From GCA-002726655 sp046582185 (GTDB lineage: Bacteria; Pseudomonadota; Gammaproteobacteria; Pseudomonadales; Azotimanducaceae), in the NCBI GenBank assembly GCA_046582185.1, contig JAYGEX010000040.1:186001-250000 (forward strand): a stretch of DNA of 64,000 bases. The letters run 5' to 3'. Below the pieces are notes generated by a model that saw nothing but the letters and a program-made list of their open reading frames with translations, made no database searches and had not been told where the DNA came from. The position numbers were made by a program, and so were the translations under genes. Each line of letters starts with the position of its first letter. The first letter of the stretch is position 1. This document shows positions 54,948 to 63,320 of this stretch, piece by piece.

Positions 54948-57593
54948 ATGAACTTTGAGGAAAATCAAAAAATGGACGAACTGATTTCCAAAAGATTAAG
55001 GTACCGCGTAAGAGTTTTAGGTAACCTGCTGGGCAAAACAATGACTGCACAGCATGGCGATACATTTCTCGAGAAAGAGGAAGAGATTCGACTGCTGGCC
55101 AAAAGCCGCCGCCAGGAGGAACACGGCGACCATAAAAAACTTCAGGACGTTCTCAAGGGTCTGGACGATGATGATCTGGTATCAATTGCCAGAGCATTTA
55201 ACCAATTCCTGAACCTGACTAATATCGCCGAGCAAGCCGAAACCGGTGAGATTGTCGATATGCGATTCCCCGACAACTCCCACCTGTCAAAACTATTGAC
55301 GACCCTGGTCGAAGGCGGCACAGATAAAGTACTCATTGCAAATACCATCAAAAACCTGCACTGCGACCTGGTACTAACGGCTCACCCAACGGAGATTACT
55401 CGTCGAACGCTTATCCAGAAATATAATCGAATCTCCAGCGCGCTGGACAAAGTCAGGGAGGATGTCCAGTTCTATGAAGATGAAGCGATTGAACTGGAGC
55501 GGCTCGTCGCTGAAGTCTGGTATACCGATGAAATTCGCACCACTCGTCCCACACCACAAGAAGAGGCCAAATGGGGATATGTCGTTATTGAGCACTCATT
55601 CTGGACCGCCATCCCGAATTTATGGGAGGGTCTGGACCGTCTTTTACAAGAGCATACAGGCGAGAGACTGACACTCGACATAGCGCCTGTTCGCATTTCG
55701 TCGTGGATGGGCGGCGACCGGGACGGTAACCCCAATGTCACAGCGGAGGTCACTCGCGAGGTTATTCTACTGGCACGATGGATGGCAGCAGACTTGTACC
55801 TTCGTGATATAGAAGAACTCCTGGCGCAGCTATCAATGTCTGAATGCACAGATGGCTTTCGCGAGTTTTGCAAGGAAGATAACCCCCATGAACCCTACCG
55901 TGTAGTGTTACGGGACTTGCGCCGAAAGCTGACAGCCACACGCCTCTGGGCCGCGGGAACCAGCCCTCCAAACCCGGACTTAATACTGTTCAGAGATGAC
56001 TTATACGCACCTCTACATGCCTGCTATCAATCTCTATTATCCTGCGGAATGGCAATCATCGCAGATGGCCTGCTTAAAAAAACCCTGATTCGCGTATCAA
56101 CATTTGGCGTCACACTTGTTGACCTGGACATCAGGCAAAGTGCAGATAAACACATTGAACTACTGGACGATCTGACAAGCTTCCTTGAAATCGGCAGCTA
56201 TAAGGAATGGTCAGAAAAGGCAAGAAATGACTTTCTTCTACAGGAACTGAATACAAAGAGACCACTCATCCCTGAGGGCTGGGAGCCCGCCGGGGACAGT
56301 GCGGAAGTACTACGAACATTCCGACTTATAGCCGAAGGTGACGCAGAAGGGATAAGCAGCTACATCGTATCTATGGCCAAGAACCCATCGGACGTCCTGG
56401 CTGTTGTACTACTACTACGTAAGTGCGGTCTTGCCCGGAAGCTTCCTGTGGTACCGCTCTTTGAAACCCTTGAAGATCTCAATAATGCAGCCTGGACCCT
56501 CGAACGACTACTGCGTACCCAATGGTATACGAAGTATATGGATGGCTATCAGCAGGTCATGATTGGATATTCAGATTCCGCAAAAGACGCAGGGCAAATG
56601 GCTGCCGCATGGGCGCAATACAGAGCCCAGGAAGAGCTGGTCGTTGTAGCCAAGAAATACAAAGTCAAGCTCACACTATTTCATGGTCGTGGCGGTGCAG
56701 CAGGAAGAGGCGGAACACCAGCTCGAATGGCAATACTTTCACAGCCACCCGGCTCAGTGAATCACAGTATGCGGGTAACCGAGCAGGGAGAAATGATCCG
56801 TTTTAAATATGGTTCACCACCACTGGCACTAACCAATCTCGATCTTGTATTGAGTGCGACAATAGAAGCCAGCCTGCGGCCACCACCGGAGCCCATGGAA
56901 AACTGGCGGCTGTTAATGGATAAGCTGGCGAATGTTGCAAGCAAAAGTTATCGAGACTCGGTTCAGGGAAATCCTGATTTCGTTGAGTATTTTGTTGAGG
57001 GGACGCCAGAACGTGAACTCGCGCTCCTGGCATTAGGCAGCAGACCAGCACGGCGCAATAATGATGGCACAGACAGGTCCATAGAAGAACTTAGAGCGAT
57101 ACCCTGGGTATTTGCCTGGACACAAAAACGATTAATGATCCCAGCCTGGCTGGGGACAGATGCTGCATTTTCACAAGACCTTTCCGGCAAGGACTGGTTT
57201 GTGATGAAAGAGATGATCAAGGAATGGCCATTCTTCCAGAGCCAGCTGGACATGCTGGAAATGGTATTGTCCAAGGCGGACGCAGACATCTCCAAACTCT
57301 ATGACGATGTCTTGGTACCAGAACGATTATGGCCGATGGGCGACGATTTTCGTGCGCGTCTGAAAGTGCTCATTGGCCACGTAAATAAAATTAAGGGACA
57401 AGAGACGCTATTGGAGAACGCGCCTGAAATCAAACACACACTTGATCTCAGGCATCCTTATACGGATCCACTGCATTTTCTTCAGATCGAGCTCATCTCC
57501 CGATATCGGACCCAGGAAGATAACGAAAAGGTTAAGAAAGCACTGCTCATTACTATCGCTGGAATTGCAGCTGGTATGCGTAATACAGGATGA
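54948..57593 (+). CDS. ppc: Phosphoenolpyruvate carboxylase
   Basis: An 881-residue enzyme that carboxylates PEP to oxaloacetate, refilling the TCA cycle. Catalytic blocks are LTAHPTEITRRTL (His146), the SSWMGGDRDGNPN substrate loop, GYSDSAKDAGQMAAAWA and the mobile-loop HGRGGAAGRGGTPA (His579). The length is standard for bacterial PEPC. ATG 54948 has only AGGA directly against it; the ATG at 54972 has GAGGA at ten bases and gives MDELISKRLRYRV, a plausible alternative start. Palindromes at 54791-54822 and 54923-54936 lie upstream. Confidence 0.95.
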   Translation: MNFEENQKMDELISKRLRYRVRVLGNLLGKTMTAQHGDTFLEKEEEIRLLAKSRRQEEHGDHKKLQDVLKGLDDDDLVSIARAFNQFLNLTNIAEQAETGEIVDMRFPDNSHLSKLLTTLVEGGTDKVLIANTIKNLHCDLVLTAHPTEITRRTLIQKYNRISSALDKVREDVQFYEDEAIELERLVAEVWYTDEIRTTRPTPQEEAKWGYVVIEHSFWTAIPNLWEGLDRLLQEHTGERLTLDIAPVRISSWMGGDRDGNPNVTAEVTREVILLARWMAADLYLRDIEELLAQLSMSECTDGFREFCKEDNPHEPYRVVLRDLRRKLTATRLWAAGTSPPNPDLILFRDDLYAPLHACYQSLLSCGMAIIADGLLKKTLIRVSTFGVTLVDLDIRQSADKHIELLDDLTSFLEIGSYKEWSEKARNDFLLQELNTKRPLIPEGWEPAGDSAEVLRTFRLIAEGDAEGISSYIVSMAKNPSDVLAVVLLLRKCGLARKLPVVPLFETLEDLNNAAWTLERLLRTQWYTKYMDGYQQVMIGYSDSAKDAGQMAAAWAQYRAQEELVVVAKKYKVKLTLFHGRGGAAGRGGTPARMAILSQPPGSVNHSMRVTEQGEMIRFKYGSPPLALTNLDLVLSATIEASLRPPPEPMENWRLLMDKLANVASKSYRDSVQGNPDFVEYFVEGTPERELALLALGSRPARRNNDGTDRSIEELRAIPWVFAWTQKRLMIPAWLGTDAAFSQDLSGKDWFVMKEMIKEWPFFQSQLDMLEMVLSKADADISKLYDDVLVPERLWPMGDDFRARLKVLIGHVNKIKGQETLLENAPEIKHTLDLRHPYTDPLHFLQIELISRYRTQEDNEKVKKALLITIAGIAAGMRNTG

Positions 57594-57628
57594 GCACCAC
57601 AGTTGCGCCCGAGTATAGTAGTTTCAAT

Positions 57629-58477
57629 TTATAACTCCATTGAGGGCGCATTAACTTCACCCATCTTATAAACATAAATCACAATATCCGCTGTGACTTG
57701 TTGAGGATCTGACTCGATGAATTTTTGTTGTGCCTCAAGAGTTGAACGATAGTGGTGAGGTGTCATTGTGATGAGATCAGAGCGCTCTTTCGACGTTTGC
57801 AGGTCAATAGAATAATTAAGATTGTATTTTCCAATCTGCTGCAGATGATCTTCCAGATTAGCAGGTTTAAAGTGGTGCTCTACATTTTCAGCATACAACT
57901 GTTGACGCATCTCAATCAGGTGCTTTTCTGCGCCATTGACGAAAATAACCAGTCCACCCTTTCTCAGTAAAGCCGAATTGGATGCGAAAAACGGACTAAA
58001 ACAATTCAATATCACATCCACAGACTGTTCTGCCACTGGTAGCGTCTTCGCGCTCGCCACAAAAAAATGGCAGCCCGCCCTCTTCTTGGCCGCTAATTGA
58101 ATTGCCGGCTTTGATATATCGAATCCCAGAGCGAGCAGCTTGTGGTTATCTTGTTGCAGTTGCTCCAGGTAATAACCTTCACCGCACCCAGAATCCAGCA
58201 TTACAATATTCTCTTCGCGGCTGGCAAAATGTTCACCGATAATGGATGAGAGCTTCGCGGCGATCGGCTGGTAGTGACCTAGATTAAGAAATTCATGACG
58301 CGCGGTTACGGCAAGCCTGGTATCGCCCGGCTCCTTCGAATTCTTCATGCCAACTGGCAGGAGATTTACATAACCCTCCTTGGCACGATCGAAGGCATGC
58401 CCGTTCACACAGCGGTAGGTCTTATCAAAATCCACAAAAGTATCCGAACAAATCGGACAGATCACCACCTCTGCCAA
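57629..58477 (-). CDS. rlmA: 23S rRNA (guanine-745-N1)-methyltransferase
   Basis: A 282-residue SAM-dependent methyltransferase of the RlmA/RrmA type, methylating G745 of 23S rRNA. The zinc-binding N-terminus is visible (Cys7, Cys10, Cys23, His27) in VICPICSDTF and YRCVNGHAFDRAKEGYVNLLP. The SAM site is VMLDSGCGEGYYLEQL, and DVILNCFSPF is the catalytic motif region. The length is usual. It converges with ppc 35 bases away. Confidence 0.93.
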   Translation of the reverse strand: MAEVVICPICSDTFVDFDKTYRCVNGHAFDRAKEGYVNLLPVGMKNSKEPGDTRLAVTARHEFLNLGHYQPIAAKLSSIIGEHFASREENIVMLDSGCGEGYYLEQLQQDNHKLLALGFDISKPAIQLAAKKRAGCHFFVASAKTLPVAEQSVDVILNCFSPFFASNSALLRKGGLVIFVNGAEKHLIEMRQQLYAENVEHHFKPANLEDHLQQIGKYNLNYSIDLQTSKERSDLITMTPHHYRSTLEAQQKFIESDPQQVTADIVIYVYKMGEVNAPSMEL

Positions 58478-58754
58478 TATCGGTGCTGGTGACCTCTTCG
58501 CTGCTCTATAAAGTCCACGGGAATTTGTATCCAGGTTATCTATTGACTGCCTCCATCAAACAGTGACCACCGCGTTCGAAGCTGGCGTAACACCGGCGGA
58601 TTCGAATTACGGACAAGAAATAGCTAAAGATAACAAAATGATTCATGTCAGGCACTAAGCCGGAGCGATCGGTACAATAACAATCGGAAGTCAAAAAGCG
58701 TCCAAAGCGCGAAAATACAACAACTGAATATTTCAAGCAGGCAGGCCAATTCAC

Positions 58755-58770
58755 TCACAACTTATTGTGA
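58755..58770. promoter_or_regulatory. Palindromic enhancer-like site
   Basis: TCACAA-CTTA-TTGTGA is a perfect inverted repeat, and TCACAA recurs at 58793-58798. It lies about 80-100 bases upstream of the sigma-54-like promoter, the usual distance for an activator (bEBP) binding site. Confidence 0.5.
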
Positions 58771-58851
58771 GCCCATCACAGCATTCTGCGTTTCACAATA
58801 TGTCACTCTCACCATATTTTATAAGTGATTGAAATTCAACAATAATTTACT

Positions 58852-58866
58852 TGGCACAATCGATGC
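58852..58866 (+). promoter_or_regulatory. Sigma-54-like promoter (-24/-12)
   Basis: TGGCAC at 58852-58857 and ATGC at 58863-58866, five bases apart, match the sigma-54 consensus at nine of ten positions. This is the same form as at 26062-26076. Transcription would begin near 58878, about 100 bases before the gene. Confidence 0.6.
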
Positions 58867-58980
58867 AATCATTGGCATAGCGCGAAGGGTTCGGCGGGTA
58901 GATTAGATTACCAGGCTGCAGAAATTGGCCCCAAGCAAAACTCAACAATTACTTGTAACCAATTTTCAACCAGGCAAACC

Positions 58981-60585
58981 ATGGCTCACAAATTCGCAGA
59001 AATCACATTTACAGAATCCGTGCAAAATTATCAGGAAGAATATGGATCCCGCGCGGGGTGCTCTGCCTGGGAGAGTCGAGACGACTTTAATAATATCCTC
59101 GGCCAACGCGAGGCAGAGTTTATTGCCCAGCGGGACAGCTTCTATATGGCCAGCGTTAGTGAAACCGGGTGGCCTTACGTCCAACACCGCGGCGGTCCTG
59201 CCGGATTCATGAAAGTCATCGACGAACAGACCATCGGTTTCGCAGACTTCAGGGGCAACCGACAATATGTGAGCCTGGGTAATTTTAGGAAAGATGATCG
59301 CGTCGCGCTATTTTTTATGGACTACGCCAACAGGATGCGACTCAAGATGCTTGGCAGGATACGGCTCATCGATGCACACGAATCAGCATTGAAGAATAAA
59401 CTGGAGGAACAACTACAAGACAGCAACTACGAAGCCCAGACAGAGCGCCACTTTGTAATACAGGTAGAGGTATTTGACTGGAACTGTCCGCAGCACATCA
59501 CACCTCGCTATACGCAAGCGCAGATTAATTCGATTCTGGAACCACTAAGAACTGAAAATGAGAATCTTAAGGCTGGCCAAGATGCCAGCACACTGTCTTC
59601 CATAGAGGTTCTTGGAGACGGCCCGTTGGAACTAATTGTCTCTGGTGTCCGCCAACTTACGCCGCGCATCCGAAGCTACGAATTTCGTGATCCGAACGGC
59701 TTACCACTGCCAGCGGTCTCAGCTGGCTCGCATCTTCAAATACCGGTCCTCATGGACGATGGAAAGACCGAACTGCATCACTACTCAATATGTTCCAATC
59801 CGTCGCGGCGAGATATCTACGAAATAGCTGTTCTCAGAGAGGATGAAGGCGGAGGTGGGTCTGTCTCAACACACAAAAATTTAAACATTGGCACTAGACT
59901 GAATTGCGAACTCCCTGAAAATAACTTTCCATTAGATGCAGAGCGACCCGCTGTACTTATCGCTGGCGGCATTGGCATAACTGCAATTAAAGCAATGGCA
60001 CATTCCCTGATGACGCACTCCCTAAGTGAGAGCAGTGCAACCTTTCAGCTTCACTACGCTGGCCGTAAAAACGAAGAACTTGCATTCCGGGAAGATTTGC
60101 TTGCAGACTTTAAATCAGATTTGATCCTTTGTCGTTCAGATCAGAACGAGTACCTGGATCTCAAACAGATATTTGAGGGTGCGAGCAGAGATGCAAAATT
60201 TTACATATGCGGCCCTGGTCAACTGATTGATGCAGCGGTAAATATAGCCAATTCATTGGCAATAGATCCGAAACGAATTCGCTTTGAGCGCTTCGCCGCA
60301 GATACGGGGCTGGATGCGAAACCATTTGCGGTCGAATTGAAACGCTCAGGTGTAAGCATTCATGTCCCTGCGGACAAGAGCATTCTGAATGCAGTCATCG
60401 ATGCAGGAATTGAAGCACCTTATAGTTGTAAAGCTGGTAATTGCCGAAGCTGCGCGGTAAAGGTCATCGAAGGAGAAGTGGAACATCGAGACTCAGCACT
60501 TTCGCCAATGGATCGAGCGGATCAACAGCTTATATGCCTTTGCGTTTCCCGCGCAAGGGGAGAAAACCTGATTCTGGACATTTAG
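58981..60585 (+). CDS. PNPOx-like / FNR / 2Fe-2S ferredoxin fusion protein
   Basis: A 534-residue multidomain redox protein. Residues 1-210 are an FMN-binding split-barrel, pyridoxamine-phosphate-oxidase-like domain (QRDSFYMASVSETGWPYVQHRGGPAGFM, then VALFFMDYANRMRLKMLGR). Residues about 215-430 are a ferredoxin-NADP reductase-like FAD/NAD unit (LHHYSICSNPSRRD, AGGIGITAIKAMAH). Residues 440-534 are a plant-type 2Fe-2S ferredoxin with Cys483, Cys488, Cys491 and Cys519 (CKAGNCRSC ... LICLC). It probably passes electrons from NAD(P)H through FAD and 2Fe-2S to an FMN-bound domain. It appears to be controlled by sigma-54. Confidence 0.9.
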   Translation: MAHKFAEITFTESVQNYQEEYGSRAGCSAWESRDDFNNILGQREAEFIAQRDSFYMASVSETGWPYVQHRGGPAGFMKVIDEQTIGFADFRGNRQYVSLGNFRKDDRVALFFMDYANRMRLKMLGRIRLIDAHESALKNKLEEQLQDSNYEAQTERHFVIQVEVFDWNCPQHITPRYTQAQINSILEPLRTENENLKAGQDASTLSSIEVLGDGPLELIVSGVRQLTPRIRSYEFRDPNGLPLPAVSAGSHLQIPVLMDDGKTELHHYSICSNPSRRDIYEIAVLREDEGGGGSVSTHKNLNIGTRLNCELPENNFPLDAERPAVLIAGGIGITAIKAMAHSLMTHSLSESSATFQLHYAGRKNEELAFREDLLADFKSDLILCRSDQNEYLDLKQIFEGASRDAKFYICGPGQLIDAAVNIANSLAIDPKRIRFERFAADTGLDAKPFAVELKRSGVSIHVPADKSILNAVIDAGIEAPYSCKAGNCRSCAVKVIEGEVEHRDSALSPMDRADQQLICLCVSRARGENLILDI

Positions 60586-60628
60586 GACATATAATCACTT
60601 GATCGTTGCCAGTATCAACCAGCTTCAG

Positions 60629-61351
60629 CTATCGGATGGTAAACGGACGACTATATACGCCAACCTCACTTTGAACTCTCTCGCTATATTCCTTTAGGAC
60701 GGGGAATTCCGCCGCCACATTGCTCAACCAGGTTGCAGGTTTGTTGTCCATCAGACCTGCGAGCTGGCCCACAACGGTGAAATCAAAGACCGTCAACCGC
60801 CCGCCTACGATGTAAGCAGACTCACTGACGATGTCGTTAATCGCCGAAAGGTCCCTGACGGCAAATTGCTTTTGTTCGGTCAGCGTATGCTTGCCCAGGC
60901 CCTGCAACAGATATGTCTGCCGCATTTGTTTACGGGCCATGGGCGCTACAACGACGCGTACGATGCCGGGCAGAGCGCCAAAGAAATCCCTGGCGACGTT
61001 TGGCCACCAGGCATCATCCAGCCAGCGACTTGCCACCATCATCCAGTACAAATGATCCTCCACCATTCTTGTGAAGGCAGTGCCCATCGCTTTCTCGGCG
61101 GGACTCAAACTGCCAAACAATCCACCATTGGACATATCATCGAGCCGCTCAAGGATAATCTCGGAATCAGCAAGTATCTCACCATCAATCTCAACATAGG
61201 GTAGTTTGCCCTTTGGCGCGCCGCGCGGATCAGCCAGAATCTCCAACTGGAAATCCAACTTCAAATAGGTCATTGCCATTTCAATTTTGTGACAATACGG
61301 CCCCACATTTCTTAAGCCAAAGGCTTCAGGGAATATATAGAGTTTGATCAT
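60629..61351 (-). CDS. Glutathione S-transferase family protein
   Basis: A 240-residue GST-fold protein: KLYIFPEAFGLRNVGPYCHKIEMAMTYLKLDFQ is a thioredoxin-like N-terminal domain, with GKLPYVEIDGEILADSEIILERL (the conserved SE-containing glutathione site). The helical C-terminal domain follows. The usual N-terminal catalytic serine/tyrosine is not obvious; the segment GPYCHK has a cysteine at that position, so it may be a Cys-type (omega- or failed-axon-like) member. Substrate is unknown. Confidence 0.85.
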   Translation of the reverse strand: MIKLYIFPEAFGLRNVGPYCHKIEMAMTYLKLDFQLEILADPRGAPKGKLPYVEIDGEILADSEIILERLDDMSNGGLFGSLSPAEKAMGTAFTRMVEDHLYWMMVASRWLDDAWWPNVARDFFGALPGIVRVVVAPMARKQMRQTYLLQGLGKHTLTEQKQFAVRDLSAINDIVSESAYIVGGRLTVFDFTVVGQLAGLMDNKPATWLSNVAAEFPVLKEYSERVQSEVGVYSRPFTIR

Positions 61352-61478
61352 TAGCTGCTCCTGTTAAGTTGCAGCTATTCTATTACACTCCCCCTGACAC
61401 CCTTGTGTCAGGAGTATTGCTTGGCAGCCAAAAGATTTTTACCCCTACCGGCAGAAGCGCGAGGCCAATAGTCCCAGC

Positions 61479-61502
61479 CTGGCACCAACTCTAAGGTGCC
61501 AG
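61479..61502 (-). repeat. Stem-loop over the pdxH stop codon
   Basis: CTGGCACC (61479-61486) and GGTGCCAG (61495-61502) form a perfect 8-bp stem with an 8-base loop. It spans the pdxH stop codon (61491-61493). A second hairpin, CTGACAC-CCTT-GTGTCAG (near 61389-61406), lies further downstream. Neither has a U-run after it on the minus strand, so I cannot call a standard terminator. Confidence 0.5.
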
Positions 61503-62129
61503 CCGGTTGATCTCCCAGCTATCTGGGTCATCGAGGGTGTACTGGAAACGATCGTGAAGCCTGCGCTCACCACCTTGCCAGAACTCCCACTGTTCAGGCA
61601 CAACGCGATAACCACCCCAAAACGAGGGTACCGGAATTTTGCCTTCGCTAAATTTCATCTGCATACGTTCGTATTCATTCTCAAGCATCGACCGGGTATC
61701 AATCTTTTGGCTTTGCGGCGATACCCAGGCGGCCAGCTGGCTTTCCTTTGGCCTGCTAAGAAAGTATTTGAGCACTGTCGTTAAGCCCAGCTTTTCGGCG
61801 CGTCCCTGGATCGAGACCTGACGATCAATTTTCATCCAGGGGAAGTGTAAGCTCACGGAATCATTATTTGAGATATCTTTCGCTTTGCGACTTTCGAGGT
61901 TGGTGTAAAAAACAAAACCCATCTCATCAAAATGTTTCAGCAACACAATCCTCTGGGATGGTTTGCCATCAATCCCGACTGTAGCAACGCACATTGCCGT
62001 GGGATCCTGAAGACCTGCATCAATTGCATCATTCATCCATTTGGTAAATTGATCGAAGGGGGATGTTTCAAGACTCTCTCTGGTGAGAGTCCCAAAGTCA
62101 TATTCCCGCCGTGCATCTTCAAAATTCAT
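61491..62129 (-). CDS. pdxH: Pyridoxamine 5'-phosphate oxidase
   Basis: A 212-residue FMN enzyme that oxidises pyridoxine/pyridoxamine 5'-phosphate to pyridoxal 5'-phosphate. The blocks DPTAMCVATVGIDGKPSQRIVLLKHFDEMGFVFYTNLESRKA, VSLHFPWMKIDRQVSIQGRA, SFWGGYRVVPEQWEFWQGG and the C-terminal WEINRLAP are diagnostic of PdxH. The length is normal. A separate PNPOx-fold fusion gene lies 0.9 kb away (58981), so two such folds sit close together. Confidence 0.95.
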   Translation of the reverse strand: MNFEDARREYDFGTLTRESLETSPFDQFTKWMNDAIDAGLQDPTAMCVATVGIDGKPSQRIVLLKHFDEMGFVFYTNLESRKAKDISNNDSVSLHFPWMKIDRQVSIQGRAEKLGLTTVLKYFLSRPKESQLAAWVSPQSQKIDTRSMLENEYERMQMKFSEGKIPVPSFWGGYRVVPEQWEFWQGGERRLHDRFQYTLDDPDSWEINRLAP

Positions 62130-62209
62130 CGCTACGCCTTATCACTGAGCATCGAGATCATCACTTGCGACCATCCGCCAAGACTGTCCATTAAGACAAT
62201 CCACCAAGA

Positions 62210-63214
62210 TCATGCCTTGAGTTTCGCCATGAGTTCTTGCCTGTGTTCCTCATCTTTCGCTGCGATGCCCATAGTGGTCCTGTCAACGATATCCATGAAG
62301 CGACTCCTGAATTTTTCGACGATATCATCGGGTTCACCTACGACCGCAAATTCGTTCAGGATGTCATCGGTGATCAGGGTTCCCATTTCATCCCACTGGC
62401 CTTCTTTAGACAGCCGGTTAAGTTCTGGCTGTAATTCCCCCCAGCCGTGGATATCCAAAACCGGTGAATAGGCTGGAGTCGAGCCATAAAACGCAATCTG
62501 CTTACAGACGCCTATTTTTGCCGCATTAAATTCTTCTTCTGTTCGACCGCTAACAACAAAACCTGGATAGGAAATTTGGAAATCATCTCGGTTTCGCCCG
62601 GCTTTCTCGAGGCCAGCCTGGATCGCAGGTAACGTGACTTCCCGCATGTACTTTTCGGTTGAGAAGGCATGAAGGATGATGCCGTCCGCCACTTCACCGG
62701 CCACTTCAGTCATCTTCGGCCCCACCGCTGCCAATAATACCTTGGGGGCACCATATTCGTTATCCTGGGGAGAGAACATAGGCGTCATCAAGGTATGAGT
62801 ATAGAAGTCGCCTTTGAAATTTAGCCTTTCACCTTCGTGCCAGCAAGCCCATATGGCACGCATCGCCAGAATAAACTCCCGCATGCGCTTTGCCGGTGAC
62901 GACCAGGGCATGCTGAATCGCTTTGTTATATGCGGCTGAATCTGCGAACCCAGCCCCATCACAAAACGACCCTTGGAATAACTGTTAAGGTCATGACCAA
63001 TGTTGGCGAGCAACATTGGTGTCCGTGAGAAGGCAACAGCAATTGAAGTAATAAGCTCAATTTCTTCTGTCTCTTTCGCCGCCAGTAGTAAGGGGAAAAA
63101 CGGATCATTACCTGTTTCAAATGACATGGCGCCATCAAAGCCAGCCTTCTCTAAACGTTTAGCACTCATCGGTATCTGATTCAGGTCGCCTGCTAATCCA
63201 CCATCAATTTTCAT
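62210..63214 (-). CDS. LLM class F420-dependent oxidoreductase (TIGR03617-like)
   Basis: A 334-residue luciferase-like oxidoreductase. It has KIDGGLAGDLNQIPMSAKRLEKAGFDGAMSFE at the start, IELITSIAVAFSRTPMLLANIGHDLN, the GRFVMGLGSQIQPHITKRF segment and KVLLAAVGPKMTEVAGEVADGIIL. This pattern is that of F420-dependent members of the TIGR03617 type. It is the fourth LLM gene in the window. Its substrate is unknown. The dioxygenase gene lies upstream on the same strand. Confidence 0.9.
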   Translation of the reverse strand: MKIDGGLAGDLNQIPMSAKRLEKAGFDGAMSFETGNDPFFPLLLAAKETEEIELITSIAVAFSRTPMLLANIGHDLNSYSKGRFVMGLGSQIQPHITKRFSMPWSSPAKRMREFILAMRAIWACWHEGERLNFKGDFYTHTLMTPMFSPQDNEYGAPKVLLAAVGPKMTEVAGEVADGIILHAFSTEKYMREVTLPAIQAGLEKAGRNRDDFQISYPGFVVSGRTEEEFNAAKIGVCKQIAFYGSTPAYSPVLDIHGWGELQPELNRLSKEGQWDEMGTLITDDILNEFAVVGEPDDIVEKFRSRFMDIVDRTTMGIAAKDEEHRQELMAKLKA

Positions 63215-63320
63215 CTAACTCTCCGCTTTAAGTTTTTTAATTTTGCTCTCAGAACACTTGCCTTAATAGCAAGGGCCTTACGTATCCAACTTTAAATCCC
63301 AGCACTAGCTACCGGGTGCA

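Larger units (their letters stand above)
58478..58980. other. Regulatory intergenic region before the PNPOx-FNR-ferredoxin gene
   Basis: About 503 bases. No convincing gene; a minus-strand frame at 58536-58754 is not supported by a start site or family pattern. It contains the palindrome TCACAACTTATTGTGA (58755-58770) and, 81 bases on, a sigma-54-like promoter (58852-58866), both directed at the + strand gene at 58981. Confidence 0.6.

Noticed and set aside
57605..57655. TGCGCCC/GGGCGCA inverted repeat between ppc and rlmA
   Set aside because: Loop of about 30 bases with weak pairing and no U-run; not a convincing terminator.
58536..58754. Minus-strand 72-codon frame upstream of rlmA
   Set aside because: No start signal, unusual composition, and it overlaps a likely regulatory region.
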